7,760 nucleotides of DNA from CAVVVS01 sp963751355 (GCA_963751355.1 CAVVVS010000078.1:1-7760), one strand, 5' to 3'; positions 1-5,761 are shown, counted from the first letter of the stretch. The notes: a model not told the origin generated them from the letters alone. Numbers and translations are program-made.

Positions 1-41
1 GTCGAGTAGGTCAGGGAGATTACTCTCCCTTTCCCCTCTAA
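1..41 (-). ncRNA. Group II intron domain VI with branch-point region
   Basis: On the minus strand, directly after domain V, a 7-bp stem (AGGGAGA with TCTCCCT, plus-strand 13-19 and 24-30) closes a 4-base loop. An outer GAGG/CC..CTC helix is interrupted by an unpaired TA in CCTACTC. That unpaired A, 8 bases before the predicted 3' end, is the likely branch-point adenosine. The intron is predicted to end ...CTCGAC at base 1. Confidence 0.75.
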
Positions 42-75
42 GAACCGTGCGTGAGACTTTCGCCTCACACGGCTC
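42..75 (-). ncRNA. Group II intron domain V (catalytic hairpin)
   Basis: Exactly 34 nt on the minus strand, beginning GAGCCGTGTGAG and ending CTCACGCACGGTTC, with a GAAA tetraloop between two strands that pair almost fully. The AGC catalytic triad is at positions 2-4 of the hairpin and the two-base bulge region is in the usual place. This is the metal-binding heart of the ribozyme and the most diagnostic element of the intron. Confidence 0.93.
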
Positions 76-122
76 AAGCACTCTAAAAACTGCGTTGGCA
101 GTCCGGTCGAAGTATACAATGG

Positions 123-1592
123 CTAAGCAACGTTCCTGACATGAGCCTTTATGCCCCGTCTTAATCTATCTCTTTGTATAAAATAGTCAGCCCATTCCTT
201 ATCATAAGGATTTGCCCAACATTTTATTTTCGTATGCCTGACAATTTTGGTGGCTTCGAATAGAGGTAGTATGAGCGTTTTCTTGTTGTCAGATGTTGAG
301 AACATCCATTTTCGCTTACCTATGTTTTTAAAGTATTTAACCTTAATCCATCGGTGACCTTTTTTGGTATGTCTTCGTTTAGCCCATTTCCACAGTAGTT
401 TGAACATTTTATTATCAAGTAGGGCAAAGGTTTGTTTGGCACAGGAGTGACTGTAAAAGTTGGCCCATCCTATGATTTTGGGATTTATCATTCGGATGAG
501 TTCCTTTTGAGTTACAGCTTTATGGGCATTCACGCATTCGCTAATACTAGAGTAAATGCTTTTTACCGCATCCTTTTTTGGTTTGGTGAGGCATTTGTCA
601 TTGTATTTTCGAATATTAAATCCCAGAAAGTCAAAGCCCTGCTGGATGTGAGTAACCCTGGTTTTCTCTTGTGAGAGTTCCAGCCCTCTGTCTGCGAGGA
701 ATTTGCTGACGAGCGGCTTAATCTCGTGTTCGAGATATTCCCTGTTGCCTGATGTAACCACGAAATCGTCAGCATAGCGGACGAAGTTTATTTTGTATGG
801 GTTACTGTTAGGTTTATGATGAGCGTGAAGATTGATAACCTTCTCTAACCCATCCAGCACCATATTGGCAATGATTGGCGAAATGATTCCTCCTTGAGGT
901 GTTCCGCTTTCTGTGGGAAACCAGCGATTCTTTTCCAAATAACCGGCTTTGAGCCATTGCGTCAAAACCTTTTTGTTTAAAGGTATATGTTGCAAGATCC
1001 ACTCGTGAGAGATATTATCGAAGCATCCTTTAATGTCTGCCTCCAGTATCCATTCCGCTGAATTACGTTTGCACAGTACATTATGACATTGCACGATAGC
1101 ATCGGCACATGATCGTTTTGGTCTGAACCCATAGGAATTTGGGTCTGCCCGTGTCTCTGCTATTGGCTCCAGGGCGAGTTTATAGAGTGCTTGAATCGCC
1201 CGGTCCCTTAAAGTAGGGATGCCAAGATGACGGAACTTCCCGTTTTTCTTGGGGATGGACTTTCGTTTGAGCGGTTGTGCATTATACCCTTTTACGTTGA
1301 TTTGTTCAATAGCCTTCCACTTCTTTGACGGGGTATTCCATAGTACCTTATCCACACCGCAGGTTTTACTGCCCTTGTTTGAAGTTACTTTGAGAATAGC
1401 CAAAAGCTTCCCATAGAATGAATGAGTAAGCAGGTGCAGAAGAGATTTGGCTTTGTGGAAATGTTTTGCTTTGACGGCCTTTACGATACGTGCTTGCAGT
1501 GACTTAACACCATGTATTACCTTAGCCCAGTAAATGGATGGCCAGTTTGTCCATGTTGTTGAAGATGCACATCCCGATATTTCGGGATTCAT
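123..1592 (-). CDS. ltrA: Group II intron-encoded reverse transcriptase/maturase
   Basis: Intron-encoded protein that assists splicing and copies the intron RNA into target DNA. Start chosen at 1592 (489 aa): a GAGG Shine-Dalgarno lies at 1602-1605 and the MNPEIS start is followed by the typical WxxIxWxxV N-terminus. Further in-frame ATGs exist at 1607 and 1679. Using the 1592 start, the N-terminal RT0-like region ends in GVD near residue 80. The fingers-palm domain spans about 105-330, with PQGGIISP at 232-239 and the catalytic YADD at 273-276. The DFLGFNIRKY motif follows near 321, then the maturase (X) domain with GWANFYS at 375-381. The ANPYDKEW motif near 460 normally leads into an HNH endonuclease, but the protein stops about 25 residues later without the paired cysteines and HNH residues. 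It belongs to the chloroplast-like lineage as far as I can judge. It lies wholly inside domain IV, ending 47 bp before domain V. Confidence 0.95.
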   Translation of the reverse strand: MNPEISGCASSTTWTNWPSIYWAKVIHGVKSLQARIVKAVKAKHFHKAKSLLHLLTHSFYGKLLAILKVTSNKGSKTCGVDKVLWNTPSKKWKAIEQINVKGYNAQPLKRKSIPKKNGKFRHLGIPTLRDRAIQALYKLALEPIAETRADPNSYGFRPKRSCADAIVQCHNVLCKRNSAEWILEADIKGCFDNISHEWILQHIPLNKKVLTQWLKAGYLEKNRWFPTESGTPQGGIISPIIANMVLDGLEKVINLHAHHKPNSNPYKINFVRYADDFVVTSGNREYLEHEIKPLVSKFLADRGLELSQEKTRVTHIQQGFDFLGFNIRKYNDKCLTKPKKDAVKSIYSSISECVNAHKAVTQKELIRMINPKIIGWANFYSHSCAKQTFALLDNKMFKLLWKWAKRRHTKKGHRWIKVKYFKNIGKRKWMFSTSDNKKTLILPLFEATKIVRHTKIKCWANPYDKEWADYFIQRDRLRRGIKAHVRNVA

Positions 1593-2209
1593 TTGCGTTT
1601 TCCTCATAGGAAGTCTTACTGTAAATTTCTCGTAATAGAGCACCGTAACAGAAGTGGGCATATCCGGTGCATTACACACCGGCCTTAGCTTTCTCTGTCA
1701 TTCCTTTACCCGTATGGTGTTGTGCTGTCCTTACGGAGAGCCTATCCCTGTGAAGTCACAGGGAAACTATACGGGCTTACCAAGTTCCGCTTATATAACG
1801 AACCGGGTTAGGTTCTGCCTCTTTGCCGGGGGAATCGTAATCCATGTAACAGGAACCGCAAAGCCTGCTAACTATACCCTTTACCTTTTGGTCATAGCGT
1901 GTCATCGTCTTTCGCTATTTTCACATCACGACATTTATCAGCAGTTCACCTTTGTTAACCATACCGGTTGAGCCTAACTCCCATGTACTTGACGATGGTA
2001 CAACAACTTTCCCTCACAGGATCGCTTTGTGGGCTATATTGTCCGGGCAGCTTCGCACAAATCAGTTTATTCCCTCCGGTCATGAGCTACACTTCGTTCC
2101 GGTTCCCGATATGCACGTGCCCGTAGGCTACTTGTGATGGAACACAAGGTTTAATCATCCACCCGTAGGTGGGTGTTAAACAGTTATATTAAGCGACTTC
2201 TTGTCGCAC
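1593..2209 (-). ncRNA. Group II intron domains I-III (5' ribozyme part)
   Basis: Non-coding, hairpin-rich stretch between the intron 5' end and the maturase start, read on the minus strand. Visible stems include GCGAC/GTCGC right at the 5' end and CCACC-TACG-GGTGG near 2158-2172. A TATGGT motif at 1958-1963 could act as EBS1 against the ACTGTA that precedes the 5' splice site, allowing two G-U pairs. This is a suggestion from complementarity only. Plus-strand reading frames here are shadows of the RNA structure. Confidence 0.7.
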
Positions 2210-2265
2210 TACAGTGGTGTGAGAGGTGTACTGGCGGACTTTAGTCCGTCAGCCGCCTACTCGAT
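2210..2265 (+). mobile_element. 3' remnant of a second, oppositely oriented group II intron
   Basis: Read on the plus strand, GTGGTGTGAGAGG is followed by a perfect 9-bp hairpin (2231-2239 with 2244-2252, one G-T pair, loop TTTA) and then CCTACTCGAT. GAGG (2221-2224) can pair with CC-TA-CTC (2256-2262), leaving an unpaired A. This is the layout of the end of domain V plus domain VI, and the ending is nearly identical to that of the intact minus-strand intron (CCTACTCGAC). Only the last ~55 nt remain, because the minus-strand intron interrupts it at 2209/2210, in what would be the 3' strand of domain V. The rest may lie left of the window. Alternative: an unrelated hairpin target that merely resembles an intron end. 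Confidence 0.6.
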
Positions 2266-2278
2266 TAGCAGTTGTAAT
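2264..2278 (-). repeat. attC-like left core box of the lipoprotein cassette, interrupted by an intron
   Basis: TTAGCAGTTGTAAT (plus, 2265-2278) is an inverted copy, 13 of 14 bases, of TTAGCAGTTATAAT on the minus strand at 3230-3217 just ahead of the lipoprotein gene. The pair therefore bounds the gene unit. On the minus strand it reads CAACTGCTAA, an R''-type box. The expected final C is replaced by the end of the plus-strand intron remnant, so the intron appears to have entered inside the core box. Confidence 0.55.
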
Positions 2279-2373
2279 TAGCGCTTGACTCTAATTTTCC
2301 AAGCGAAATCAATACTTACTAAATGTTCATATTTAATCTTCTGGGACATTTAATCTATAAAATGTTGGTCTTG
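2278..2373 (-). pseudogene. Frameshifted C-terminal tail of the barrel-like lipoprotein gene
   Basis: The sequence downstream of the TAG at 2374-2376 still looks coding. In the -1 frame it reads ARPTFYRLNVPED. After about 13 codons the original frame resumes as KYEHLVSIDFAWKIRVKR and ends at TAA 2278-2280. The YEHLxSIDFAWKI ending is what I would expect of the final strand of a Bacteroidota beta-barrel-like protein. A one-base loss near GATTTAG (about 2374-2379) and a one-base gain near GATTAAA (about 2335-2340) would compensate each other. Restoring both gives a protein of about 312 aa. The cause could be real decay or sequencing errors in T/A runs. Confidence 0.7.
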
Positions 2374-3216
2374 CTAAATCAATCCAATATTAAATGTCTT
2401 ACCTACTTGAAAATATGCAGGAAAAACAAATCCTATTGCAATATGACTTCTGTCAATTTCTTGTATTTGATAATTTGGATCATAGTTTCCGTAATCTCTA
2501 TAAAGCCAACTGTTTTTAACATAGCATAGACCGTAACCAATAGAAAATCTGTTGATCCTCTGATTGTCAGATACGCTGAAATGAATTGAGTTAAAAAATT
2601 CATGCTCACCGCCGTCGTAATCAATTGGAACCGGAAAGGGAAGTAGAAAATCCATTGTTGCGCTAAGTGAAAAATTAAGATACTTGTAACTGCTATAATA
2701 ATAATCTAGGCCTATAGAAGACCCTAAAAATCCAGTAGAGTATTTACTTTCCTCATTGGCTGGATTTAATAAAAAATTATTTACATATGGGAAATTTATG
2801 TCTAAATATATACTTCCCTTATAAGGAGTATTGAAATTATCGTAAACTCTTGTTATAGTATCTGTTGGATCAATTTTAATTGTCCAAGGATACTCATATC
2901 TCTTTGGATTATTTTTATCAATTAATGCTCCAATTCCTAATGTGAAAATATTGTATTTATATGCAACAGAGTTTTGCGCATTAACAATAATTTGACCTTC
3001 AAGACTGTCTGCGACTGTTCTAATCGTTAAAGGCTGGTCACTTCTTTTTACAGCTAGCAGTGCTTTGTTCTTTTTAGTTTCAACAGTATCGTTACTAGCA
3101 ATAATCAAAGCAGGTTCTGTTGTTTTTATGTTTATAAAGGCATTTGATTGGTTCAATATCGATGCACACGAAGAGAGTATTATACATATGCCTGATATTA
3201 TGATGGAGTGCTTCAT
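2374..3216 (-). CDS. Lipoprotein with a C-terminal beta-barrel-like region, 3'-frameshifted
   Basis: Function unknown. The 280-aa readable frame begins with a lipoprotein signal: short charged start, hydrophobic stretch and lipobox LSSC with the acceptor cysteine at residue 17. Residues ~20-120 contain a segment around YNIFTLGIGALID and YEYPWTIKID. From about residue 160 onward, alternating aromatic/polar strands (GLDYYYSS, LNFSLSATMDFL, RFSIGYGLCYV, IAIGFVFPAYFQVG) suggest an outer-membrane or small beta-barrel fold. The frame ends early at TAG 2374-2376, and the rest of the barrel is readable downstream after compensating frameshifts. No clear ribosome binding site is seen; Bacteroidota often lack one. 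The gene fills its own cassette-like unit, bounded by inverted boxes at 3217-3231 and 2264-2278. Confidence 0.8.
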   Translation of the reverse strand: MKHSIIISGICIILSSCASILNQSNAFINIKTTEPALIIASNDTVETKKNKALLAVKRSDQPLTIRTVADSLEGQIIVNAQNSVAYKYNIFTLGIGALIDKNNPKRYEYPWTIKIDPTDTITRVYDNFNTPYKGSIYLDINFPYVNNFLLNPANEESKYSTGFLGSSIGLDYYYSSYKYLNFSLSATMDFLLPFPVPIDYDGGEHEFFNSIHFSVSDNQRINRFSIGYGLCYVKNSWLYRDYGNYDPNYQIQEIDRSHIAIGFVFPAYFQVGKTFNIGLI

Positions 3217-3223
3217 ATTATAA

Positions 3224-3321
3224 CTGCTAACGAGTGGCTAAACACACCCCATTGTGTTTACTCCTCAAATTTGAGGAGTAAGCGTTGCTGTTGCATTTAT
3301 ATTGCATATGTGTTCAGCCCC
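3224..3321 (-). repeat. attC-like inverted repeat upstream of the 280-aa lipoprotein gene
   Basis: Minus strand, outside to inside: GGCTGAACACA (3319-3309) pairs with TGTGTTTAGCC (3246-3236) with one wobble. In the centre is a perfect 24-bp palindrome at 3258-3281 (TTACTCCTCAAA and its complement). The downstream edge carries GTTAGCAG (3231-3224), a GTTRRRY-like box. The lipoprotein ATG lies only 7 bases beyond it. The left box (GGCTGAAC) pairs poorly with the start of the preceding unit (GTTGGGC), so this is the least canonical of the repeats. The palindrome alone could also be a transcription terminator stem, but no T-run follows. Confidence 0.5.
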
Positions 3322-3356
3322 TTTTTTAGTTTAGTTAAATAAATATAATAATAATT

Positions 3357-3659
3357 TTACAAATCCAGGTTATCCATCGGACTTTTTATTTGATCAAAGC
3401 CTCTTTGAGTTATATGGGTGTATATCTCCGTCGTCTTACTGCTTGAATGTCCCGTCATATTTTGAATATACCTTAAATCTGCCCCATTTTCCAAACTGTG
3501 TGTGCCTTACGTATGCCGAAGGGTATGAAGTGTCGTCTTCTTTTTTATCCCGGCAGCTTTTACTGCAGCATGTACTATATTCTGTATGCTGCTTGCTGAA
3601 TATTCCTTCCCGGAGGCCCCTTCAAAAAAATAGTACTTTGGACGATTCGGGAACCACAT
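3357..3659 (-). pseudogene. Tyrosine recombinase, C-terminal remnant with in-frame stop
   Basis: No ATG-started frame covers it, but the minus strand reads through about 100 codons of a phage-integrase/XerC-type catalytic domain. Landmarks in order: RPKYYFFEG, a helix SASSIQNIVHAAVKAAGI, box II HTLRHT with its H-x-x-R, ENGADLRYIQNMTGH with the later histidine, and TEIYTH with the nucleophilic tyrosine. The ending is IKSPMDNLDL with TAA at 3357-3359. A TAA at 3507-3509 replaces the tyrosine or similar residue normally following LRHT. The N-terminal DNA-binding domain and the first catalytic arginine are missing; upstream sequence dissolves into repeats. The short distance between FFEG and the next helix argues against the extra helix insertion of integron integrases, so I do not call it IntI. 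Confidence 0.85.
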
Positions 3660-3689
3660 AAGGGCTGTGGTGTTGGGAAGTGAGTGTCA

Positions 3690-3720
3690 GACCTTACAGG
3701 TTTTCGAAACCTGTCAGGTC
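3690..3720. repeat. REP-like palindrome, copy 1
   Basis: A 31-bp near-perfect palindrome: GACCTTACAGG and CCTGTCAGGTC arms around TTTTCGAAA. A close relative with CCCTGACAGG/CCCTGTCAGGG arms and the same TTTTCGAAA centre lies at 4153-4182. Both are followed 13-14 bp later by the same 26-bp sequence. Such palindromes are typical targets or partners of REP-associated transposases, one fragment of which lies directly alongside. Confidence 0.75.
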
Positions 3721-3734
3721 CGTACTTACGGCAA

Positions 3735-3760
3735 CTTCCGTTTCATCCTTAACCCTCACT
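3735..3760. repeat. 26-bp direct repeat, copy 1
   Basis: Exact copy of 4196-4221, beginning CTTCCGTTTCATCC. On the minus strand it encodes the VRVKDETE stretch just after the transposase HUH motif. Both copies lie 13-14 bp to the right of a REP-like palindrome, so palindrome plus transposase piece has been duplicated as a unit. Confidence 0.85.
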
Positions 3761-4152
3761 AAAAGATGAAAATGATTAGGCATTAATACCCGGGCATAAG
3801 TATCGGCTACAGGAGAAATGTGTTCTTCTTACTTTTCAAGAATGTCTGTGGATGTCTTCAATCCATTGTTGAATGTAACGTTGCATGGTATTTTAGCGTT
3901 AGAACTGAACAGGTCTTTCAAAACCGGCCAAGTAAATACTGTACATGTTGCTCACCATCGAAAATTCCCGTTTTGGTTGCATAATTAGCGCAACCCGGAT
4001 CGTCCGGATTAATTCTGTGCCTTTGGTTTTTTGTGAAAGAACCATACCTGCGAACATATTTCAGTCGGGTAGATAAAGGGGAATTTATCGGCAGAATGTC
4101 TGAACTGTGATTTTGAATGATTTGTGTGATGCACATGATGAATAATGATCAA

Positions 4153-4182
4153 CCCTGACAGGTTTTCGAAACCCTGTCAGGG
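4153..4182. repeat. REP-like palindrome, copy 2
   Basis: A 30-bp palindrome with 10-bp arms (CCCTGACAGG and its complement) around a TTTCGAAA centre. It is a variant of 3690-3720. On the minus strand, in the frame continuing from the VRVKDETE repeat, it translates as the peptide DRVSKTCQG followed by a stop. Confidence 0.75.
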
Positions 4183-4195
4183 ATAGTTACTACCC

Positions 4196-4221
4196 CTTCC
4201 GTTTCATCCTTAACCCTCACT
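4196..4221. repeat. 26-bp direct repeat, copy 2
   Basis: Exact copy of 3735-3760. Here the HUH-motif part of the transposase is missing, so only this codon stretch (VRVKDETE, minus strand) and the neighbouring palindrome survive from a second transposase copy. Confidence 0.85.
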
Positions 4222-4380
4222 GGAAAAATATGTCCGGTAGCTGGAGGAAATCAAACTTAATAACCGGCTTTCAACACCAGAACAGGAAAACCGTGCAAAA
4301 CGGCAAAAGAAACACAACGGCAGGGACAGTATAAAATCGTTTAATCCCCTTAGTGTATAGCTTTGATCGACAGCGGTTAA

Positions 4381-4513
4381 GCCCAACACAAATTAAAACA
4401 CAATTGAGCCTGCATTTTGATCCACACTACAACAAAAAAGAGGTAGATGGTTAATCAACAATCTACCTCTTTTTTGGGCTCAACTGTGCCTTAATTCCTA
4501 ATTTGTTGGCAAC
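4381..4513 (-). repeat. attC-like inverted repeat of the Fic cassette
   Basis: Minus strand: begins GTTGCCAAC (4513-4505), seven bases after the Fic stop codon, and ends GTTGGGC (4387-4381), which fits GTTRRRY exactly. The arms 4477-4510 and 4381-4410 pair over about 25 positions (GGCTCAA, TGTG, TTAATT and AATTTGTTGG blocks) with bulges. The centre carries the terminator hairpin at 4434-4475. The GTTGCCAAC box is the exact reverse complement of GTTGGCAAC at the upstream end of this unit (5770-5762), as expected for a cassette and its own attC. Confidence 0.65.
4434..4475. terminator. Strong bidirectional intrinsic terminator
   Basis: A perfect 15-bp inverted repeat (AAAAAAGAGGTAGAT and its complement) with a 12-base loop. 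A-tract and T-tract flank the GC-richer core on both sides, so it should end transcription in either direction. It lies 45 bp after the Fic stop codon and inside the attC-like repeat, isolating the Fic unit from the debris further left. Confidence 0.85.
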
Positions 4514-4519
4514 CGGGCA

Positions 4520-5644
4520 TTATCTGAATAGTTTTATATAATTATCAAAAGCGTACATTCTACCTCTTTGCCCTCCTGTCATTTCTTTTAGGATATTTAG
4601 TTTTTCCAGATCAGAGATCAATTTGTAGGATGATGGCATCGAAATAGAAGCAATTTCACTAACCTTATCAGCTGCGATTATTGGCCGATTATATAAATAG
4701 TCTACAATTTTTTTGGCTTTGGCCGCCCTGCTTCCTAATTTTTGAATATCTGTATCTGTCTGCTTTTGCAAGTGCAAAATATTATCAAAAGTGTTTATTC
4801 CATTTTTTGCAGTTTCGATTATTCCAACAAGAAAAAATTTATACCACTGTTCTAAATCATTCTTTTCTCTAACTACTGTTAAATTATCATAATATAATTT
4901 TCTATTCTTCTCAAAGAAGTCTGATAAATACAAAACAGGTCTTTGCAAAATTCCTTTGCTAACTAAATATAGCGGGATTAAAAGCCTTCCAACTCTTCCA
5001 TTTCCATCAAGGAAGGGATGAATTGTTTCAAATTGATAATGGACCAATCCAATTTTCAATAATTCTGGTATATGAAGTTCTTCATTATGAAGAAACTTTT
5101 CAATATCACTCATTAATTCGGGAACAGAATTATGGACAGGTGGGATAAAGACAGCATCATTAATAGATGCTCCTCCAATCCAATTCTGACTACTTCTAAA
5201 CTCACCAGGTTGTTTTATCTCTCCCCTTACACCTTGAAGTAATAATTTATGTGCTCCACGTATCAGCCTTGATGAAAATGGTAATTCCTTGAGATGATTA
5301 ATTGCCCATTCCATTGCTTTTATGTAGTTCTGAACTTCTTCCCAATCATCTCTTTTATCTGGGGGTAAATCTTCCTTGTTTAAAAGGGCTTCATCCACAT
5401 TGGTTTGTGTTCCTTCTATTTTACTGCTTTGTGTGGCTTCCTTTAGAACGTGCATACTAATAAATAACTCAATATTAGGAATGTACTTTGAGTACATATC
5501 CAGTCTTCCCAATTCTCTGTCTGCCTGACTTAGCAAGTCTAAAATCTCCATATTTTCAATTGCGATTGCCGGTTTATAAGTGTCAGGTTGAAAGCTTTTA
5601 TAGTATCCCTGACTTACGTTTTGGCCTGATTTAAAAATTTTCAT
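4520..5644 (-). CDS. Fic family protein (AMPylase type, class II) with C-terminal winged helix
   Basis: A 374-aa enzyme expected to transfer AMP (or another nucleotide moiety) to a hydroxyl side chain of a protein target. The Fic core motif HPFLDGNGRVGR is complete at residues 209-220, including catalytic His209 and the anion-binding DGNGR. The flap preceding it (GASINDAVFIPP, 158-169) would hold the target peptide. Residues 73-78 read SSKIEG, the (S/T)xxxE(G/N) inhibitory helix, placed N-terminal to the core as in class II Fic proteins; Glu77 would restrain ATP binding. An N-terminal Fic_N-type region (~24-80) and a C-terminal winged-helix-like domain (~308-374) match the usual architecture and length of solitary chromosomal Fic proteins. 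No separate antitoxin gene is adjacent. It has its own promoter and terminator within one cassette-like unit. The target is unknown. Confidence 0.95.
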   Translation of the reverse strand: MKIFKSGQNVSQGYYKSFQPDTYKPAIAIENMEILDLLSQADRELGRLDMYSKYIPNIELFISMHVLKEATQSSKIEGTQTNVDEALLNKEDLPPDKRDDWEEVQNYIKAMEWAINHLKELPFSSRLIRGAHKLLLQGVRGEIKQPGEFRSSQNWIGGASINDAVFIPPVHNSVPELMSDIEKFLHNEELHIPELLKIGLVHYQFETIHPFLDGNGRVGRLLIPLYLVSKGILQRPVLYLSDFFEKNRKLYYDNLTVVREKNDLEQWYKFFLVGIIETAKNGINTFDNILHLQKQTDTDIQKLGSRAAKAKKIVDYLYNRPIIAADKVSEIASISMPSSYKLISDLEKLNILKEMTGGQRGRMYAFDNYIKLFR

Positions 5645-5657
5645 AGTAGATTTTAAA

Positions 5658-5689
5658 CAAATGTAGCCCTTATTTAAGAAAATAGCAAA
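5658..5689 (-). promoter_or_regulatory. Bacteroidota-type promoter for the Fic gene
   Basis: Minus strand: TACATTTG (5665-5658) matches the TAnnTTTG -7 element, and TTTG (5689-5686) fits the -33 element with 20 bases between them. The -7 box ends 13 bases before the ATG, so the leader would be very short. No Shine-Dalgarno is evident. Consensus knowledge is from Bacteroides-type sigma factors; use here is inferred. Confidence 0.6.
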
Positions 5690-5761
5690 TAACTTAAATA
5701 AGAATGATGTTTATTTAATATTTATGAGATATTATTGTTTTACTGCAGGTTTTTCGGCCTT

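Larger units (their letters stand above)
1..2209 (-). mobile_element. Complete group II intron (ribozyme plus maturase gene)
   Basis: A mobile retroelement, read on the minus strand. The 5' end at 2209 reads GTGCGAC, matching the bacterial group II consensus GUGYG, and is followed at once by a small GCGAC/GTCGC stem. About 600 nt of structured non-coding RNA (domains I-III) precede the maturase gene, which sits in domain IV. A 34-nt domain V (42-75) and a domain VI hairpin (1-41) follow. The 3' end reads CCTACTCGAC and fits the AY rule, which makes base 1 the likely last intron base. At about 2.2 kb the length is normal for an intron whose maturase lacks an HNH domain. The 5' exon ends CACTGTA. 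The 3' exon lies outside the window, so the right-hand junction of the intron (window left edge) is inferred. Known for the family: self-splicing and retrohoming through the encoded reverse transcriptase. Confidence 0.9.
3690..3840 (-). pseudogene. Y1/REP-associated (IS200-like) transposase fragment
   Basis: The minus strand reads LEK-stop-EEHISPVADTYARVLMPNHFHLLVRVKDETEVAVS. The MPNHFHLL segment carries the HUH (His-hydrophobic-His) metal-binding motif (codons at 3766-3774) of single-strand DNA transposases, in the usual position after a TYAxVLMPN strand. A TAA at 3829-3831 interrupts the frame where tyrosine is usual. Upstream of about 3840 the similarity stops, and the catalytic tyrosine helix is absent. 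Downstream the frame runs into the palindrome at 3690-3720, read as TDLTGFENL-stop. This is a decayed fragment. Confidence 0.75.
3841..4380. other. Degenerate region without a recognisable intact gene
   Basis: No gene of known family is visible. A 16-codon frame starting MQRYIQQWIEDIHRHS (minus, 3886-3836) abuts the transposase fragment and could be the head of a truncated small protein. A minus frame at 3918-4136 (72 codons) has no recognisable motif or convincing start signal. A plus-strand stretch around 4240-4360 reads as a basic, charged peptide without family resemblance. The block also holds the second palindrome (4153-4182) and second direct repeat (4196-4221). It behaves like a graveyard of inserted fragments between two attC-like repeats. 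Confidence 0.6.

Noticed and set aside
432..674. Plus-strand reading frame of 80 codons inside the maturase gene
   Set aside because: It lies antisense to the RT/maturase coding sequence, which has full domain support; no start signal or family resemblance.
1654..2137. Two overlapping plus-strand reading frames (about 105 and 61 codons)
   Set aside because: They run antisense to the domain I-III ribozyme RNA of the intron and have no recognisable protein features.
3258..3281. 24-bp perfect palindrome as an intrinsic terminator
   Set aside because: No T-run follows on either strand, and it sits at the centre of a larger inverted repeat that explains it better.
3357..3659. Calling the recombinase remnant an integron integrase (IntI)
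   Set aside because: The stretch between FFEG and the next helix is too short for the extra helix that marks IntI, and the reading orientation matches the cassettes instead of opposing them.
3443..3661. Plus-strand 72-codon frame
   Set aside because: It is antisense to the tyrosine recombinase remnant, whose minus-strand reading is clearly the real one.
3918..4136. Minus-strand 72-codon frame as a small gene
   Set aside because: No motif, no ribosome binding site or promoter, and it sits among transposase debris; kept only as part of the degenerate region.
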